A model generated the notes under the pieces. That model made no database searches and had not been told where the DNA came from. It saw nothing but the letters and a program-made list of their open reading frames with translations. Of a DNA stretch of 30,102 nucleotides, positions 21,320-30,102 are shown piece after piece (within the stretch, counting starts at the first letter, position 1; every line of letters starts with the position of its first letter). The DNA is from a virus, in IMG/VR virus record IMGVR_UViG_3300044681_000202, positions 1 to 30,102 of that record; one strand, given 5' to 3'. The translations under genes were made by a program, and so were the position numbers.

Positions 21320-21964
21320 ATGGCTGGAACTATTAGAGGTAGGGGTAAGGAAACTAAAGCCTCCGAAGTAACAGACCAAGGTACTCCTACAGCAACTTCT
21401 CTCACCGAATATACAGAGTTTAAGAAGGCTCTTGCAAAGAGTCCTGCACTTATCACCGGTTATGCAAAACTTCTCAAAGCTGCTGGATACTACAAGGGTG
21501 CAATTACAGACAAGTACACACCTAAGTTCCAGAAGGCCTTAGATGCTGCCGAAGATGCACGCCTTTCTATATCTGCTATCCGTCCTGTAGGACGCGACGA
21601 GTTCCTTTCAGAACAAATTGACTTAGGTGGAGTCGGTGGAGAAGGTAAAGCAGGGACTAGAACTCAAACCTATATTGCTAATGATAGTGATATTGAAGCG
21701 CTTATTAACAGAATATATCAAGCTAAAACAGGGTATAAGGCAACCGCAAAAGAAATGGCGGAAGAAAAGAAGTACCTGCGCCGTCAAGAGCAACTTAATC
21801 CAATCGTGCAAAAGTACGATGCTTCTGGAAACCTTATTCAAACAGGTGGGGTTAACGAAGAACAACTACTTACAAAACGTGTTGAACAGACCGGTGCCGC
21901 AGAAAAAACTCGCGCAGAAGTTGCCAACCAGTTAATGCTTAAAGAACTTGGAGGACTACAGTAA
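21320..21964 (+). CDS. Putative virion protein (214 aa)
   Basis: The ATG follows the stop of the 1556-residue gene directly, with AGGAG upstream. Residues 45-75 (ITGYAKLLKAAGYYKGAITD onward) resemble the small helical motif L-x3-GYYxGxI found in peptidoglycan-binding-like domains of phage structural proteins, followed by a long Gln/Glu/Lys-rich helix. It overlaps the next gene by one base. Probably part of the internal or tail-tip complex, but this is context-based. Confidence 0.55.
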   Translation: MAGTIRGRGKETKASEVTDQGTPTATSLTEYTEFKKALAKSPALITGYAKLLKAAGYYKGAITDKYTPKFQKALDAAEDARLSISAIRPVGRDEFLSEQIDLGGVGGEGKAGTRTQTYIANDSDIEALINRIYQAKTGYKATAKEMAEEKKYLRRQEQLNPIVQKYDASGNLIQTGGVNEEQLLTKRVEQTGAAEKTRAEVANQLMLKELGGLQ

Positions 21965-23748
21965 TGGCAGAGCGTCCAAGTAATACGTACATATCTCAAG
22001 TCTTTAACTTTGGTGCCGATAAAAACATACCTTTAGGTTTTGTTGACGTAGTATTTAACAAGAATGGTACAGTTGCTGGCTTTGTTAAAGGTGGTAAATT
22101 CTACCTACCTGGCGAAAAAGTGCAAGGAACTAAAGGAGCCGTATCAGAGCGTAAACAATATGCTCAGTCTCTTGAGGATCGCATCTCCGAAGCTGAGAAG
22201 CAGGAACAAGAGGCTTCTAAGGCCAAAAAGTTTTTTGATGAAAAGCGTAGAAATGAAATGTCTCAGGCAGAAGCAACTGCTATGGGTGACATATATGACA
22301 ATTACGCCACATCCCTTAAGCCACAAATTGACGAGTACGAATTTAAGTTAGATTTTTATGCACGCAAAATTGCTAAGGGCGATAAGTTAAGCGTTATTGA
22401 AGAAAATGAAATTAAAGATATTTCAAAAAAGTACGCTAGCCTAAAAAAGACATACAACGAAGCACGTATGGATGCCATTGATTTATACTACGGTAAGAAG
22501 TCAGAACCTGAAACTAAAACTGGAAAAAAGATTCTTGCTCAAGAGATTAAATCACCTACAACTACAGCAGAAACTCCTGCAGAAACTCCAGTAAAAACTA
22601 CTGCAAAAGTTACTAAAGATGTTAAGCCTGGTGAAATTGTAAAACCTCCCAAAACCACTGGTGCCACTGGGGGTCAGGTTAGCACAGGCGCTGAAAACAA
22701 AGGTAAGACAGTGACACCTCCACCATTGGATACTACTGTTTTTGAGTCTACATTTACCACTGGTGGCGTACCTGCTGGCTACGTAACAGAAGAAGAACTT
22801 GGTTCTAAAAAAGCAGCTGGTGCAACCAGTGTTGCGGAAAAGTACGGCATATCAGAAACTCTATTTAAGAACGTACCAAGCCTTAAGGCTATCTTTGAGG
22901 AGTATGTAAACCCTAAAAGTGGTATGACAGATGAAGAGTTTATTCGTCGTATCCGTAACGATAACTGGTATAAGAAGAACTCTGCAGGAATCAAAGAACG
23001 CTTTGTCCAGTATTACAACTATCGTGATTTACAGGATGCAGGTCAGGCAACCGGCACTACCCAGTACGAGCAGGATATTGAAAAGATTGTACGCTCCCTT
23101 AAGAAGCGTGCTGTAGAGATTGGTTCTGCTGCAGCAAATGACCCAACTGCGCTACGTCAAGCAGCTGAGAATCTTTACATAACCAATAAGGAATCTGATA
23201 CAACCTACATTGATGACTTCTTAGCATCATCTATTAAGTCTGTAGCAGGAATGATTGGCGGTAAAGTAACAGAAGGCTACTCTGGAGAAGCACTTACTAA
23301 CTACAATACTCTTGTTAAAGCAGCCCGTGATAACGGATTCCAAATAGCAGACATCCTTCCGGGTGGTGCTAACGTAGATCAGGTACTCGCTGGTATTGCC
23401 TCTGGCAACATTGACATTAACCGAGTAGCAGCAGATGCACGTAAGTTGGCAGCACAAGGTCAGCCACAGTATGTGCGTGACTTACTCGCACAGGGGTATA
23501 ACTTGTCTCAAGTATTCCAGCCATACCGTACAGCAATGGCTAATGTACTAGAGATTGGTGACCCAGACCAGATTGACCTTAATGACCCATTACTTCGTAG
23601 CGCTATTACAGACAAGGGCGATATGAACTTGTATGACTTTAAAAAGGCTCTGCGTCAGGACAATCGCTGGCAGTACACAGAGCAGGCTAGAAATGATGTT
23701 TCAAATGCAGCGCTACAAGTGTTGCGTGACTTTGGATTCCAGGGGTAA
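21964..23748 (+). CDS. Putative internal virion protein (594 aa)
   Basis: GGAGG lies upstream of the ATG, which overlaps the preceding stop by one base. Residues 1-45 form a beta-like start; 50-180 are strongly coiled-coil and charged; 190-260 are Thr/Pro/Lys-rich linker; the C-terminal 330 residues are a helical domain. It contains DEEFIRRIRNDNWYKK (about 322-338) and, near the end, DFKKALRQDNRWQYT (about 558-572). The 402-residue protein downstream has a related segment, so the two may share a repeated fold. No enzyme motif seen. Confidence 0.6.
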   Translation: MAERPSNTYISQVFNFGADKNIPLGFVDVVFNKNGTVAGFVKGGKFYLPGEKVQGTKGAVSERKQYAQSLEDRISEAEKQEQEASKAKKFFDEKRRNEMSQAEATAMGDIYDNYATSLKPQIDEYEFKLDFYARKIAKGDKLSVIEENEIKDISKKYASLKKTYNEARMDAIDLYYGKKSEPETKTGKKILAQEIKSPTTTAETPAETPVKTTAKVTKDVKPGEIVKPPKTTGATGGQVSTGAENKGKTVTPPPLDTTVFESTFTTGGVPAGYVTEEELGSKKAAGATSVAEKYGISETLFKNVPSLKAIFEEYVNPKSGMTDEEFIRRIRNDNWYKKNSAGIKERFVQYYNYRDLQDAGQATGTTQYEQDIEKIVRSLKKRAVEIGSAAANDPTALRQAAENLYITNKESDTTYIDDFLASSIKSVAGMIGGKVTEGYSGEALTNYNTLVKAARDNGFQIADILPGGANVDQVLAGIASGNIDINRVAADARKLAAQGQPQYVRDLLAQGYNLSQVFQPYRTAMANVLEIGDPDQIDLNDPLLRSAITDKGDMNLYDFKKALRQDNRWQYTEQARNDVSNAALQVLRDFGFQG

Positions 23749-23750
23749 CA

Positions 23751-24959
23751 ATGGCCGACAATTTTGTAACTAACTTATCGCAGTTATCTTCTGGTACTCA
23801 AAGGGTCATTACTGCAAATGCAGCATCGCAGGGCATAACACCAGAGGCTTATCTTGCAGCACGTGGTGGAGTTAACCCAGTAACTGGTAAATACGGTGAT
23901 TCATACGATCCAACTAGAGACTTAACAGATGCTGAATACAAGGCTGCCATTGCAGGTAAGACAGGCGCTGCTATTGGAGCTGCTATCAATGCAGCAACTG
24001 CTGCAAAGAATCAAGCATCTGGATCTTTAACCAGCAATATACCGCCCTCAGGATTAAAAACTGAAGCACAAATTGCATCCGAAACTCTTGCAAGAGAAAA
24101 GCAAGCAGAGCGTCAATCTGCTTATGACTTGCTTTATTCACAGTTCAAGCAGTATGGCCTAGAAAGTCTAGTAGAACCTCTCAAGGGTCTTATTGTTACT
24201 GGAATATCTCCTTCAGAATTTACTATTAAACTACGTGAAACAGATGCATATAAGAAGCGCTTTGCTGGGAATGCAGCACGCGTTGCTAAAGGATATCGCG
24301 CTCTTGATGAAGATGAGTACATTGCACTAGAAGACCAGTATCAGAACATTATGCGTAACTACGGTCTTCCTTCTTCTTACTACGAAAGAGGAGAGGCTGG
24401 AGTACAGCCAGGGTTTACTAACCTCATCGCTGGTAATGTCTCTGCATCCGAACTAGAGAGCCGTATACAACAAGCTAGCGACTTTATGGACAAGGGACCA
24501 AAGGCATACGTAGATGCTATCAAGCAGTTCTACCCAGAGATTGAACGTGGTGATTTGCTTGCCTATGTACTCGATCCTGATAAGGCTCTTACTAAGATTC
24601 AGGCCAAGATTGGTGCAGCCAAGATTGGTGGAGAATACCTACGCGCAGGACTTAGTGCAGATGTAAACCGTGCAGAGTTCTTACAGCGTGAAGGTGTAAC
24701 TGCAGAAGCAGCACGTCAAGGCGCACAGGCAGTTCTTAACCTTGCACCACGCGGTTCAATGCTTGCTGATATCTACAAGACTGGTCCATACGGACAGGCT
24801 GAAGTTGAAGAGGAAGTTTACGGACTTGCAGGAGCTGCAGAAGCAAAGAAGTTGCGTGAGAAAATAACCAAGATGGAACAAGCATCATTTTCTGGAGGAG
24901 CAGGAGCCGCGCAAGGTGCACTCGGCAGAGAACGAGCAATGGGCCAAGGCCAAATATAA
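23751..24959 (+). CDS. Putative internal virion protein (402 aa), related to its neighbour
   Basis: AGGGG precedes the ATG two bases after the upstream stop. The N-terminal 100 residues are Ala/Thr-rich; the central domain contains SPSEFTIKLRETDAYKKRFA (about 152-171) and LDEDEYIALEDQYQNIMRNY (about 184-203) followed by GLPSSYY. These resemble segments of the 594-residue protein and of virion proteins seen in other aquatic phages. The last 50 residues are helical and then Gly/Ala-rich. Likely part of the same internal or ejection assembly. Confidence 0.6.
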   Translation: MADNFVTNLSQLSSGTQRVITANAASQGITPEAYLAARGGVNPVTGKYGDSYDPTRDLTDAEYKAAIAGKTGAAIGAAINAATAAKNQASGSLTSNIPPSGLKTEAQIASETLAREKQAERQSAYDLLYSQFKQYGLESLVEPLKGLIVTGISPSEFTIKLRETDAYKKRFAGNAARVAKGYRALDEDEYIALEDQYQNIMRNYGLPSSYYERGEAGVQPGFTNLIAGNVSASELESRIQQASDFMDKGPKAYVDAIKQFYPEIERGDLLAYVLDPDKALTKIQAKIGAAKIGGEYLRAGLSADVNRAEFLQREGVTAEAARQGAQAVLNLAPRGSMLADIYKTGPYGQAEVEEEVYGLAGAAEAKKLREKITKMEQASFSGGAGAAQGALGRERAMGQGQI

Positions 24960-24968
24960 ATAGACCTG

Positions 24969-24992
24969 CCAACGGGACGACTGGACCGTTGG
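24969..24992 (+). terminator. Hairpin between the internal-protein genes and scaffold/capsid genes
   Basis: CCAACGG (24969-24975) pairs perfectly with CCGTTGG (24986-24992) around a 10-base loop. It begins 10 bases past the stop of the 402-residue gene and stands in a 128-base gap, the longest inside the late operon. There is no T-run, so it may attenuate or stabilise the message for the highly expressed capsid genes. Confidence 0.45.
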
Positions 24993-24993
24993 A

Positions 24994-25113
24994 GTGATAT
25001 CAAATCCAGTAGTAGGAGCCATATCAGATTCCCCAGTTTGGTATGAGGCCTACGCAATTCAACTAACGAATAGGGAGAAGGACCACTATGTCCAATTACG
25101 ACTACGAGGATGA
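24994..25113 (+). CDS. Possible small peptide (39 aa) before the scaffold gene
   Basis: A GTG frame that covers most of the gap and runs 26 bases into the scaffold gene in a different frame. The translation (MISNPVVGAISDSPVWYEAY, then AIQLTNREKDHYVQLRLRG) is protein-like, but GGA sits directly against the GTG and no good ribosome binding site is seen. It could be chance. Confidence 0.3.
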   Translation: MISNPVVGAISDSPVWYEAYAIQLTNREKDHYVQLRLRG

Positions 25114-25555
25114 TGACGATTTCGATACGAATGACTCAGGAAACGACCTTGTTAAACAACTACGCAAAGCAGCCAAGCAGAAGGACAAAGAACTTGCGGA
25201 ACTCCGCGAGAAGTTCGATGGACTAAGCAAGGCTCAGCGCGAGAGATCCATCAAGGATGCCCTCGAACGTCGCGGGGTAAATCAGAAGATAGCTTCGTTT
25301 ATCCCCCAGGACATTGACCCAACTGAGGAGTCTGTGTCTAAGTGGCTTGAGGACTATGCCGATGTATTCGGTATTGACCTTGGCCAAAACCAAACTACGA
25401 ATGTAGACCCAGCTGATATTGCTGCATACAAGAAGATGACTGGTACTGCTGATGCAGGACTGTCACCAGAACGAGGCGCAGACGTGATGTCTCGTCTTAT
25501 GAATGCAAATAGCAAAGAAGAGCTGGACGAAATCATTCGTCAGTCTGGACTTTAA
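25088..25555 (+). CDS. Capsid scaffolding protein
   Basis: A 155-residue protein directly upstream of the major capsid gene, with GAAGGA 5 bases before the ATG. It has the usual composition of scaffolds: a very acidic N-terminus (YDYEDDDDFDTNDSGND), a long charged coiled coil (LVKQLRKAAKQKDKELAELR onward), an intermediate IDPTEESVSKWLEDYAD segment and a short helical C-terminus (NSKEELDEIIRQSGL) that could bind the coat protein. It guides assembly of the prohead and leaves before or during packaging. Confidence 0.8.
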   Translation: MSNYDYEDDDDFDTNDSGNDLVKQLRKAAKQKDKELAELREKFDGLSKAQRERSIKDALERRGVNQKIASFIPQDIDPTEESVSKWLEDYADVFGIDLGQNQTTNVDPADIAAYKKMTGTADAGLSPERGADVMSRLMNANSKEELDEIIRQSGL

Positions 25556-25584
25556 CCAAACCCAACAACGAAAGGTAAAGCCTA

Positions 25585-26514
25585 ATGGCAATTCCATCCG
25601 GTTCCTTAACAGGTACATCGGACATTAGCAACCTCGTCAAAACCGCATACGACCAATATGTTCGTATGGCTCTTCGTAGCATCCCGGTAATGCGTGCGAT
25701 TGCAGATGTCAAGCCAGTACAACAGGCAATGCCAGGTTCATCAGTTGTATTCTCAATCTATTCAGATCTTGCTCAGGCAACATCTACATTGACAGAAACA
25801 TCAGATGTATCAAGCATTGCACTAGGTAACCCAAACCAGGTTACAGTAACACTGAACGAATACGGCTCAGCAGTTACAACAACAAAGAAGCTCAACTTGA
25901 CTTCTTTCAACGATGTAGACTCAGCACTTGCTGACATCATCGCTTACAACTCAGCAGACTCTATTGACGCTGTAGTTGCTGGAGTTCTTACAGGTGGCTC
26001 AAACGTCATCTACGCAGGAACTGCAACCACAACCAACACCATCACATCTTCAATGACAATGGCTGTTGCTGATATCCGTGAGGCTGTAACACAGCTTCGC
26101 ACAAACAAGGCTGTGCCACGTATCAATGACTTGTACGCTGCATACCTCCACCCACGTCAGGCAGCTGACCTCCGTGCTGAATCAGGCACAGGCGGCTTCC
26201 AGGCACTTACCCAGTACGTAGACCGCACACCATTCGTGGCTGGTGCAGTCGGCGTAATCGAAGGTGCATTCGTAGTAGAGACACCACGTGTGCCATTCGC
26301 TGCGAACTCAGGATCAGTTAACGTCTACAAGGCTGTTATCGCTGGTCGTGAAGCACTTGCTGAAGCACAAGGACAGGACATCTCAACCGTTATCGGTCCA
26401 GAGATTGACGCACTTCGTCGCTTCCGTACCATCGGTTGGTACTATATGGGTGGCTTTGCACGCCTCCGTGAAGCAGCACTGTATCGTATCGAAACAGCAG
26501 CTTCAATCAACTAA
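25585..26514 (+). CDS. Major capsid protein, HK97-fold (N4 gp56-like)
   Basis: A 309-residue protein with the expected arrangement of an HK97-type coat: N-terminal helix (SNLVKTAYDQYVRMALRSIP), a beta segment with TLTETSDVSSIALGNPNQVT and VTLNEYGSAVTTTKKL, the spine helix (SADSIDAVVAGVLTGGSN), and a C-terminal domain with YYMGGFARLREAALYRIETA. The EYGxAV and late GFARL motifs recall the N4 gp56-like coat family. Codon choice here is more uniform than in neighbours, as expected for a highly expressed gene. GAAAGG lies upstream. Confidence 0.85.
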   Translation: MAIPSGSLTGTSDISNLVKTAYDQYVRMALRSIPVMRAIADVKPVQQAMPGSSVVFSIYSDLAQATSTLTETSDVSSIALGNPNQVTVTLNEYGSAVTTTKKLNLTSFNDVDSALADIIAYNSADSIDAVVAGVLTGGSNVIYAGTATTTNTITSSMTMAVADIREAVTQLRTNKAVPRINDLYAAYLHPRQAADLRAESGTGGFQALTQYVDRTPFVAGAVGVIEGAFVVETPRVPFAANSGSVNVYKAVIAGREALAEAQGQDISTVIGPEIDALRRFRTIGWYYMGGFARLREAALYRIETAASIN

Positions 26515-26521
26515 GTGCAAC

Positions 26522-26551
26522 GGTGGGGGCAGGGTCAAACCTGCCTCCATC
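26522..26551 (+). terminator. Hairpin after the major capsid gene
   Basis: GGTGGGGGCAGG (26522-26533) pairs over all 12 positions with CCTGCCTCCATC (26540-26551), two of them G-U, around GTCAAA. It starts 7 bases past the capsid stop codon and ends 19 bases before the next gene. Without a T-run it is more likely a partial terminator or a 3' stabiliser that raises capsid message over the genes that follow. Confidence 0.55.
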
Positions 26552-26570
26552 ACTTAAGAAAGGAAGATGA

Positions 26571-26894
26571 ATGCCGTATACCCTGGTAACTCCTTGGGAG
26601 AATGAAACCTGGTGCGATAGCACATACTTCAATATGTATGCACGCTTGGCAGGACGACCACTTGCTGGTGGTTCTTATACTGGAGCAGTTCCATCTTTCC
26701 TTACAGATGTCCCACGTGGAGTAACACTAATAGTAAACGGCACAACTGTTACTGCTACTAGAACTCCTTACCAAAATGACTTAGCAGATGCTGACACCTA
26801 TTACCTTGGTGGTCACGCCTACACGCTATCAGATGCTGAAGCACAAATCCTGATAGATGCAGGCTACAGCGAATATCTAACACCGGTGGCCTAA
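26571..26894 (+). CDS. Small head-associated protein (107 aa)
   Basis: AGGAAG lies 4 bases before the ATG. The protein has a beta-rich body (SYTGAVPSFLTDVPRGVTLI and TVTATRTPYQNDLADADTYY) and ends YTLSDAEAQILIDAGYSEYL. Its position right after the coat gene suggests a head decoration or head-tail joining protein, but no family is recognised. Its stop overlaps the next ATG by one base. Confidence 0.6.
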   Translation: MPYTLVTPWENETWCDSTYFNMYARLAGRPLAGGSYTGAVPSFLTDVPRGVTLIVNGTTVTATRTPYQNDLADADTYYLGGHAYTLSDAEAQILIDAGYSEYLTPVA

Positions 26895-27163
26895 TGGCTA
26901 AGCATTTAGAAGTACATCCAGAAGAAGTAGAAGGTTGCTTCGGATGCAAGATTATCGGATTACAGATGAGTGCAGGTGCTGCTAGTACTCGCGGTATACC
27001 TACCGCAAAACAGCACGATAAAGAGTTGGGTGCGTATTACGACGCAGTTCGACAAGGCATTGAACCTCGTTCAACGAGACAGCCTGATATTGATGCAGCA
27101 GTAAGAATCAGTAATGAAGGCGGCAAGGCCTTTGACGGAATCAACCTAACATACAAGGAGTAA
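26894..27163 (+). CDS. Conserved actinophage hypothetical protein (89 aa)
   Basis: The N-terminus has HPEEVEGCFGCKIIGLQ with a Cys-x2-Cys pair (15-18), then TRGIPTAKQHDKELGAYYDA and VRQGIEPRSTRQPDIDAAVR. The order of a small CxxC, an RGIPxxK segment and a YxxARxxGIxP-like helix is seen in hypothetical proteins of many actinophages after the capsid gene. It might bind zinc or nucleic acid; function unknown. Confidence 0.7.
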   Translation: MAKHLEVHPEEVEGCFGCKIIGLQMSAGAASTRGIPTAKQHDKELGAYYDAVRQGIEPRSTRQPDIDAAVRISNEGGKAFDGINLTYKE

Positions 27164-27166
27164 GAA

Positions 27167-27301
27167 ATGGACAAAAAAGTAGTTATTGTCAAGAACGTTG
27201 AAGAAGCAGAATGCTATCCTGCAGAAGACAAGCAGTACGAAAACAACCGTAAGTATATGACATACGAGTCAATCTCTACTGGTGTCGGCGGTAAGAAGTA
27301 A
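27167..27301 (+). CDS. Small acidic/basic peptide (44 aa)
   Basis: ATG with AAGGAG upstream, 3 bases after the previous stop. The peptide starts MDKKVVIVKNVEEAECYPAE and ends STGVGGKK. No family recognised. Its stop codon shares a base with the next ATG (TAATG). Confidence 0.6.
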   Translation: MDKKVVIVKNVEEAECYPAEDKQYENNRKYMTYESISTGVGGKK

Positions 27302-27468
27302 TGAAAAAGAAGCCAGCAAAAGTCAAGAAGGTAATGTCAGAGTTCAAGGCTGGCACTCTTCGCTCTGGATCCAAGAAAGGCCCAGTCGTGAAGAGCAAGA
27401 AGCAGGCTGTCGCTATTGCATTGAGCGAAGCTGGTATGGCGAAGAAGAAGCCAGTAAAGAAGAAGTGA
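27301..27468 (+). CDS. DUF6496-like small basic protein (55 aa)
   Basis: A Lys-rich peptide with the core VMSEFKAGTLRSGSKKGPVV (11-30) followed by KQAVAIALSEAGMAKKK (34-50). The pattern M-x-EFKxGxLxSGS...VKxxKQAxAIALSEAG matches small proteins of the DUF6496 type found in phages and bacteria; function unknown. DNA binding is likely from its charge. One-base overlap with the preceding gene. Confidence 0.7.
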   Translation: MKKKPAKVKKVMSEFKAGTLRSGSKKGPVVKSKKQAVAIALSEAGMAKKKPVKKK

Positions 27469-27476
27469 GGTAGAAG

Positions 27477-27769
27477 GTGCCAACAGGTAATCCAGGTACA
27501 ACTCTGGTAGCAGAACTCAACAGACTCGCCAATGGTGGCACCTATCCCTCTATTGAAAGCTATCTTGACGAAGCAGCCGCAGCCCGTGCTTGGGCTGCAG
27601 CACGATCTGTGACGCTTACAGTGACAGATACAGTAGGAGTACTTAATGAAATTGCTGGCCTCTCTGATAAAGAAACTTGGCTTGACTACACTGGCGTATG
27701 TAATTACATCGCTGGTACTACTGGCCTTACTGCAAACGCAGCACTCCAAAGTATTGATGAAGGTGCCTG

Positions 27770-27770
<1 letters not shown>
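27477..27770 (+). CDS. Conserved virion-region hypothetical protein (97 aa)
   Basis: GTG start with GAGGTAGAAG upstream. The protein begins MPTGNPGTTLVAELNRLANG and includes VGVLNEIAGLSDKETWLDYT and GVCNYIAGTTGLTANAAL. The block LNxIAG ... W-x-D-x-x-GVCNxIAGT looks strongly conserved and recurs in actinophage genes near fibre genes. Probably a small helical virion or fibre-related protein. Its stop overlaps the next ATG by one base. Confidence 0.65.
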
Positions 27771-29169
<1,399 letters not shown>

Positions 29170-29172
29170 GTT

Positions 29173-29181
29173 TGGTATACT
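29173..29181 (+). promoter_or_regulatory. Extended -10 promoter giving a leaderless message
   Basis: TGGTATACT is an extended -10 (TGn plus TATACT). Only six bases separate the hexamer from the ATG at 29188, so initiation should fall on or next to the A of that ATG. No ribosome binding site is present in the gap, which is consistent with a leaderless mRNA, common in Actinobacteria. Confidence 0.6.
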
Positions 29182-29187
29182 GTCAAT

Positions 29188-30102
29188 ATGAAAGTAGCCG
29201 TTTATACGATAAGTAAGAATGAGGAAAAGCACGTTGAGCGTTGGTACAACTCCACCAAAGAAGCTGACTACCACCTCCTCGCAGATACCGGATCAACAGA
29301 TAGAACAGTCGAGATTGCTAGAAGTCTTGGTATCGTTGTTTATGAAATATCTGTCGTACCCTTTAGGTTTGATGACGCAAGGAATGCGTCGCTAGCATTA
29401 CTACCGCCAGACTTTGACTACTGCATCGCACTAGATGTTGATGAGGTACTGACTCCCGGTTGGAAGCAGGCGCTAGAGGCACCCCTTGCTGCAGGTATAG
29501 ATAGACCTTCGTATAGAAGAATCGAAGCATTCAATCCAGACGGAAGCGTTGCTTCAGAGTTTGATGGATTTAAGGTACACCGCAGACAAGGCATCAGGTG
29601 GAAGTACCCAATCCACGAAGTACCAGAATGGTATAAGGAAGAGCCTGAAGTTAAAGGGCGCATTGAAGGTTTTGAAACGCACCACCTGCAGGATAAAACA
29701 AAGTCTAGGGCGCAGTATCTAACGCTACTAGAGAATGCAGTGCGTGAGAATCCAGATGCTAGAAACTTGTACTACCTTGGTAGAGAACAGTCTTACCATA
29801 ACCAGTACAAGGAATCTGCAGAGAATCTGAAGAAGTACTTAGAGTTAAGTATCTTTCCAGAAGAGCGCAGTGCAGCTTGTCGCATCTTATCTAAGTGCGA
29901 ACCTAAGAATGCTGAAGAGTGGCTCATACGTGGTACTGAAGAGTACCCGTGCAGAGAATCCATACTAGCGCTAGCAAACCTGTACTACGTAAACCAAGAG
30001 TGGGATGCGTGCTTACTGGTAGCAAAGAAGGCGTTGGAGTATGACAAGAAGCCAATGTCCTTTTTGTCGGAGTCTTGGGCGTGGGGATCAATGGCCGATG
30101 AC
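29188..30102 (+). CDS. Family 2-type glycosyltransferase, 3' end cut off
   Basis: 305 residues are visible and the frame runs off the window. It shows the GT-A fold signature: N-terminal strand AVYTISKNEEKHVERW (4-19), LADTGSTDRT (31-40) and the metal-binding DVDE (83-86), then IRWKYPIHEVPEW typical of the acceptor side. From about residue 190 the sequence becomes TPR-like (NLYYLGREQSYHNQYKESAE and later repeats). Such fused GT2-TPR proteins add sugars to glycans or proteins. It follows the Thr-rich collagen-like fibre gene, which could be its substrate (inference). It has its own promoter and seems to use leaderless translation. Confidence 0.85.
   Translation, partial: MKVAVYTISKNEEKHVERWYNSTKEADYHLLADTGSTDRTVEIARSLGIVVYEISVVPFRFDDARNASLALLPPDFDYCIALDVDEVLTPGWKQALEAPLAAGIDRPSYRRIEAFNPDGSVASEFDGFKVHRRQGIRWKYPIHEVPEWYKEEPEVKGRIEGFETHHLQDKTKSRAQYLTLLENAVRENPDARNLYYLGREQSYHNQYKESAENLKKYLELSIFPEERSAACRILSKCEPKNAEEWLIRGTEEYPCRESILALANLYYVNQEWDACLLVAKKALEYDKKPMSFLSESWAWGSMADD

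Overview
The window reads as part of the genome of a tailed, double-stranded DNA phage of an actinobacterium. The best host clue is a WhiB-type protein (998-1264) with the full four-cysteine pattern and GIWGG turn, a family confined to Actinobacteria and their phages. Moderate base composition, very tight gene packing, many tiny cysteine-rich proteins and a conserved set of small actinophage-type genes fit a virus of a small-genome, perhaps freshwater, actinobacterium; that host assignment is inference. No integrase, transposon, CRISPR array or convincing tRNA was seen. The window is cut inside a nuclease gene on the left and inside a glycosyltransferase gene on the right.

Region 1 (1-6086, rightward) is a DNA metabolism operon. 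Most neighbours abut or overlap by a few bases. In order: a Cas4/RecB-like nuclease, a small zinc-ribbon-like protein, WhiB, a RecA/DnaB-fold ATPase, a coiled-coil peptide, a PD-(D/E)XK nuclease, small proteins, a DNA primase split over two overlapping frames (zinc domain, then TOPRIM domain), an Nmad1/DUF1599-type protein, a sigma-70 region 4-like regulator, another possible nuclease, an FmdB-type zinc ribbon and a methyltransferase.

Region 2 (11280 back to 6073, leftward) is a train of very small genes with a distinct composition: purine-rich transcripts and strikingly abundant CTAG. It holds a short sliding-clamp-like protein, conserved actinophage hypotheticals, at least five tiny Cys-rich proteins, small membrane peptides, a membrane-anchored lysozyme/transglycosylase and an endonuclease VII. 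Strong hairpins sit between its gene groups, and it ends at a double hairpin (6516-6563).

Region 3 (about 10769-11599) is the divergent control region. It has iteron-like direct repeats (10899-10982), a cloverleaf-like fold (11326-11399) with an alternative hairpin, and a textbook intrinsic terminator (11561-11583) just before the ribosome binding site of the late operon. This looks like a regulatory leader or a small RNA gene, and it is the most interesting unexplained structure here.

Region 4 (11600-30102, rightward) is the late operon: a small basic protein, terminase large subunit with an N-terminal helix-turn-helix, portal, a 1556-residue virion protein with three further putative internal proteins, scaffold, major capsid protein, small head/neck genes, a fibre-base domain protein, a Thr-rich collagen-like fibre, and a glycosyltransferase with its own extended -10 promoter and probably a leaderless mRNA.
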